Of a stretch of 6,006 bases of DNA, positions 5,948 through 6,006 are shown piece by piece. Position 1 is the stretch's first letter, and the number at the start of each line of letters is the position of its first letter. The notes beneath the pieces are model-generated. The model searched no databases and was not told where the DNA came from. It saw only the letters and a list, made by a program, of their open reading frames with translations. Position numbers and translations under genes: made by a program. This DNA comes from Gammaproteobacteria bacterium. GTDB taxonomy: Bacteria; Pseudomonadota; Gammaproteobacteria; Pseudomonadales; Pseudomonadaceae. Where the stretch lies: positions 1-6,006 of the forward strand of contig JAAYHO010000260.1 in NCBI GenBank assembly GCA_012735335.1, in the 5' to 3' direction.

Positions 5948-6006
5948 AGGAGCGCAGCGACGCGGCAATCCATGGGCCTTGAAGCCATCGCACGCACTGG
6001 ATTGCC
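5938..6006. repeat. Dispersed palindromic repeat, copy 2 (cut by window edge)
   Basis: Begins CGTCATTGCGAGGAGCGCAG and is in the same orientation as copy 1. It matches copy 1 with a few differences in the left arm, then is identical over a 33-bp core (5974-6006 equals 5791-5823, GGGCCTTGAAGCC...GGATTGCC). The right arm, expected to end in TCGCAATGACG about 20 bp further on, lies beyond the window. Confidence 0.87.

Noticed and set aside
5754..6006. CRISPR array
   Set aside because: Only two copies, 183 bp apart, with palindromic 90-bp units and a related, duplicated spacer; no short regular repeat-spacer pattern.

Overview
The window looks like chromosomal DNA from a gamma-proteobacterium, most likely Pseudomonas or a close relative. 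It is GC-rich with strong G/C third-position preference. The two 3' genes belong to families I know by their Pseudomonas aeruginosa locus names (PA2779 and PA2778). A gamma-glutamylputrescine oxidase gene lies beside them; from memory the pauB3 oxidase of P. aeruginosa, PA2776, sits at the same locus. The genus assignment is an inference from gene content, not a search result.

Layout: (1) 1-281, minus strand, the N-terminal part of a LysR-type regulator that runs off the left edge. (2) 282-396, a divergent control region with a spaced 9-bp inverted repeat, a good minus-strand -10 and a CRP/Vfr-like core GTGA-N6-TCAC. (3) 397-2956, a two-gene operon with an 8-nt overlap encoding an EmrA-like membrane fusion protein and an EmrB-like 14-helix DHA2 drug/H+ antiporter. 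(4) 2957-3044, a short spacer. (5) 3045-4328, a PuuB/PauB FAD oxidase of polyamine catabolism. (6) 4329-4424, a spacer that probably carries the next promoter. (7) 4425-5768, a two-gene unit: a small secreted or membrane-anchored PA2779-family protein, then, 3 nt later with a TTG start, a lipoprotein combining a C39-like cysteine peptidase fold with TPRs (PA2778 family). (8) 5754-6006, two copies of a dispersed palindromic repeat plus decayed, directly repeated spacer DNA; no gene is visible there.

How the parts work together: the LysR protein probably controls the divergent tripartite-type pump. No outer-membrane channel is encoded here, so the pump would need a TolC/OprM-type partner from elsewhere. 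PuuB oxidises gamma-glutamylated putrescine. Its pathway partners (glutamylpolyamine synthetase, aldehyde dehydrogenase, hydrolase) are absent, so it is a detached paralogue. The PA2779/PA2778 pair is the least understood part: a tightly coupled envelope peptidase and small partner of unknown function. The downstream repeat supplies the last four codons and the stop codon of the peptidase gene.
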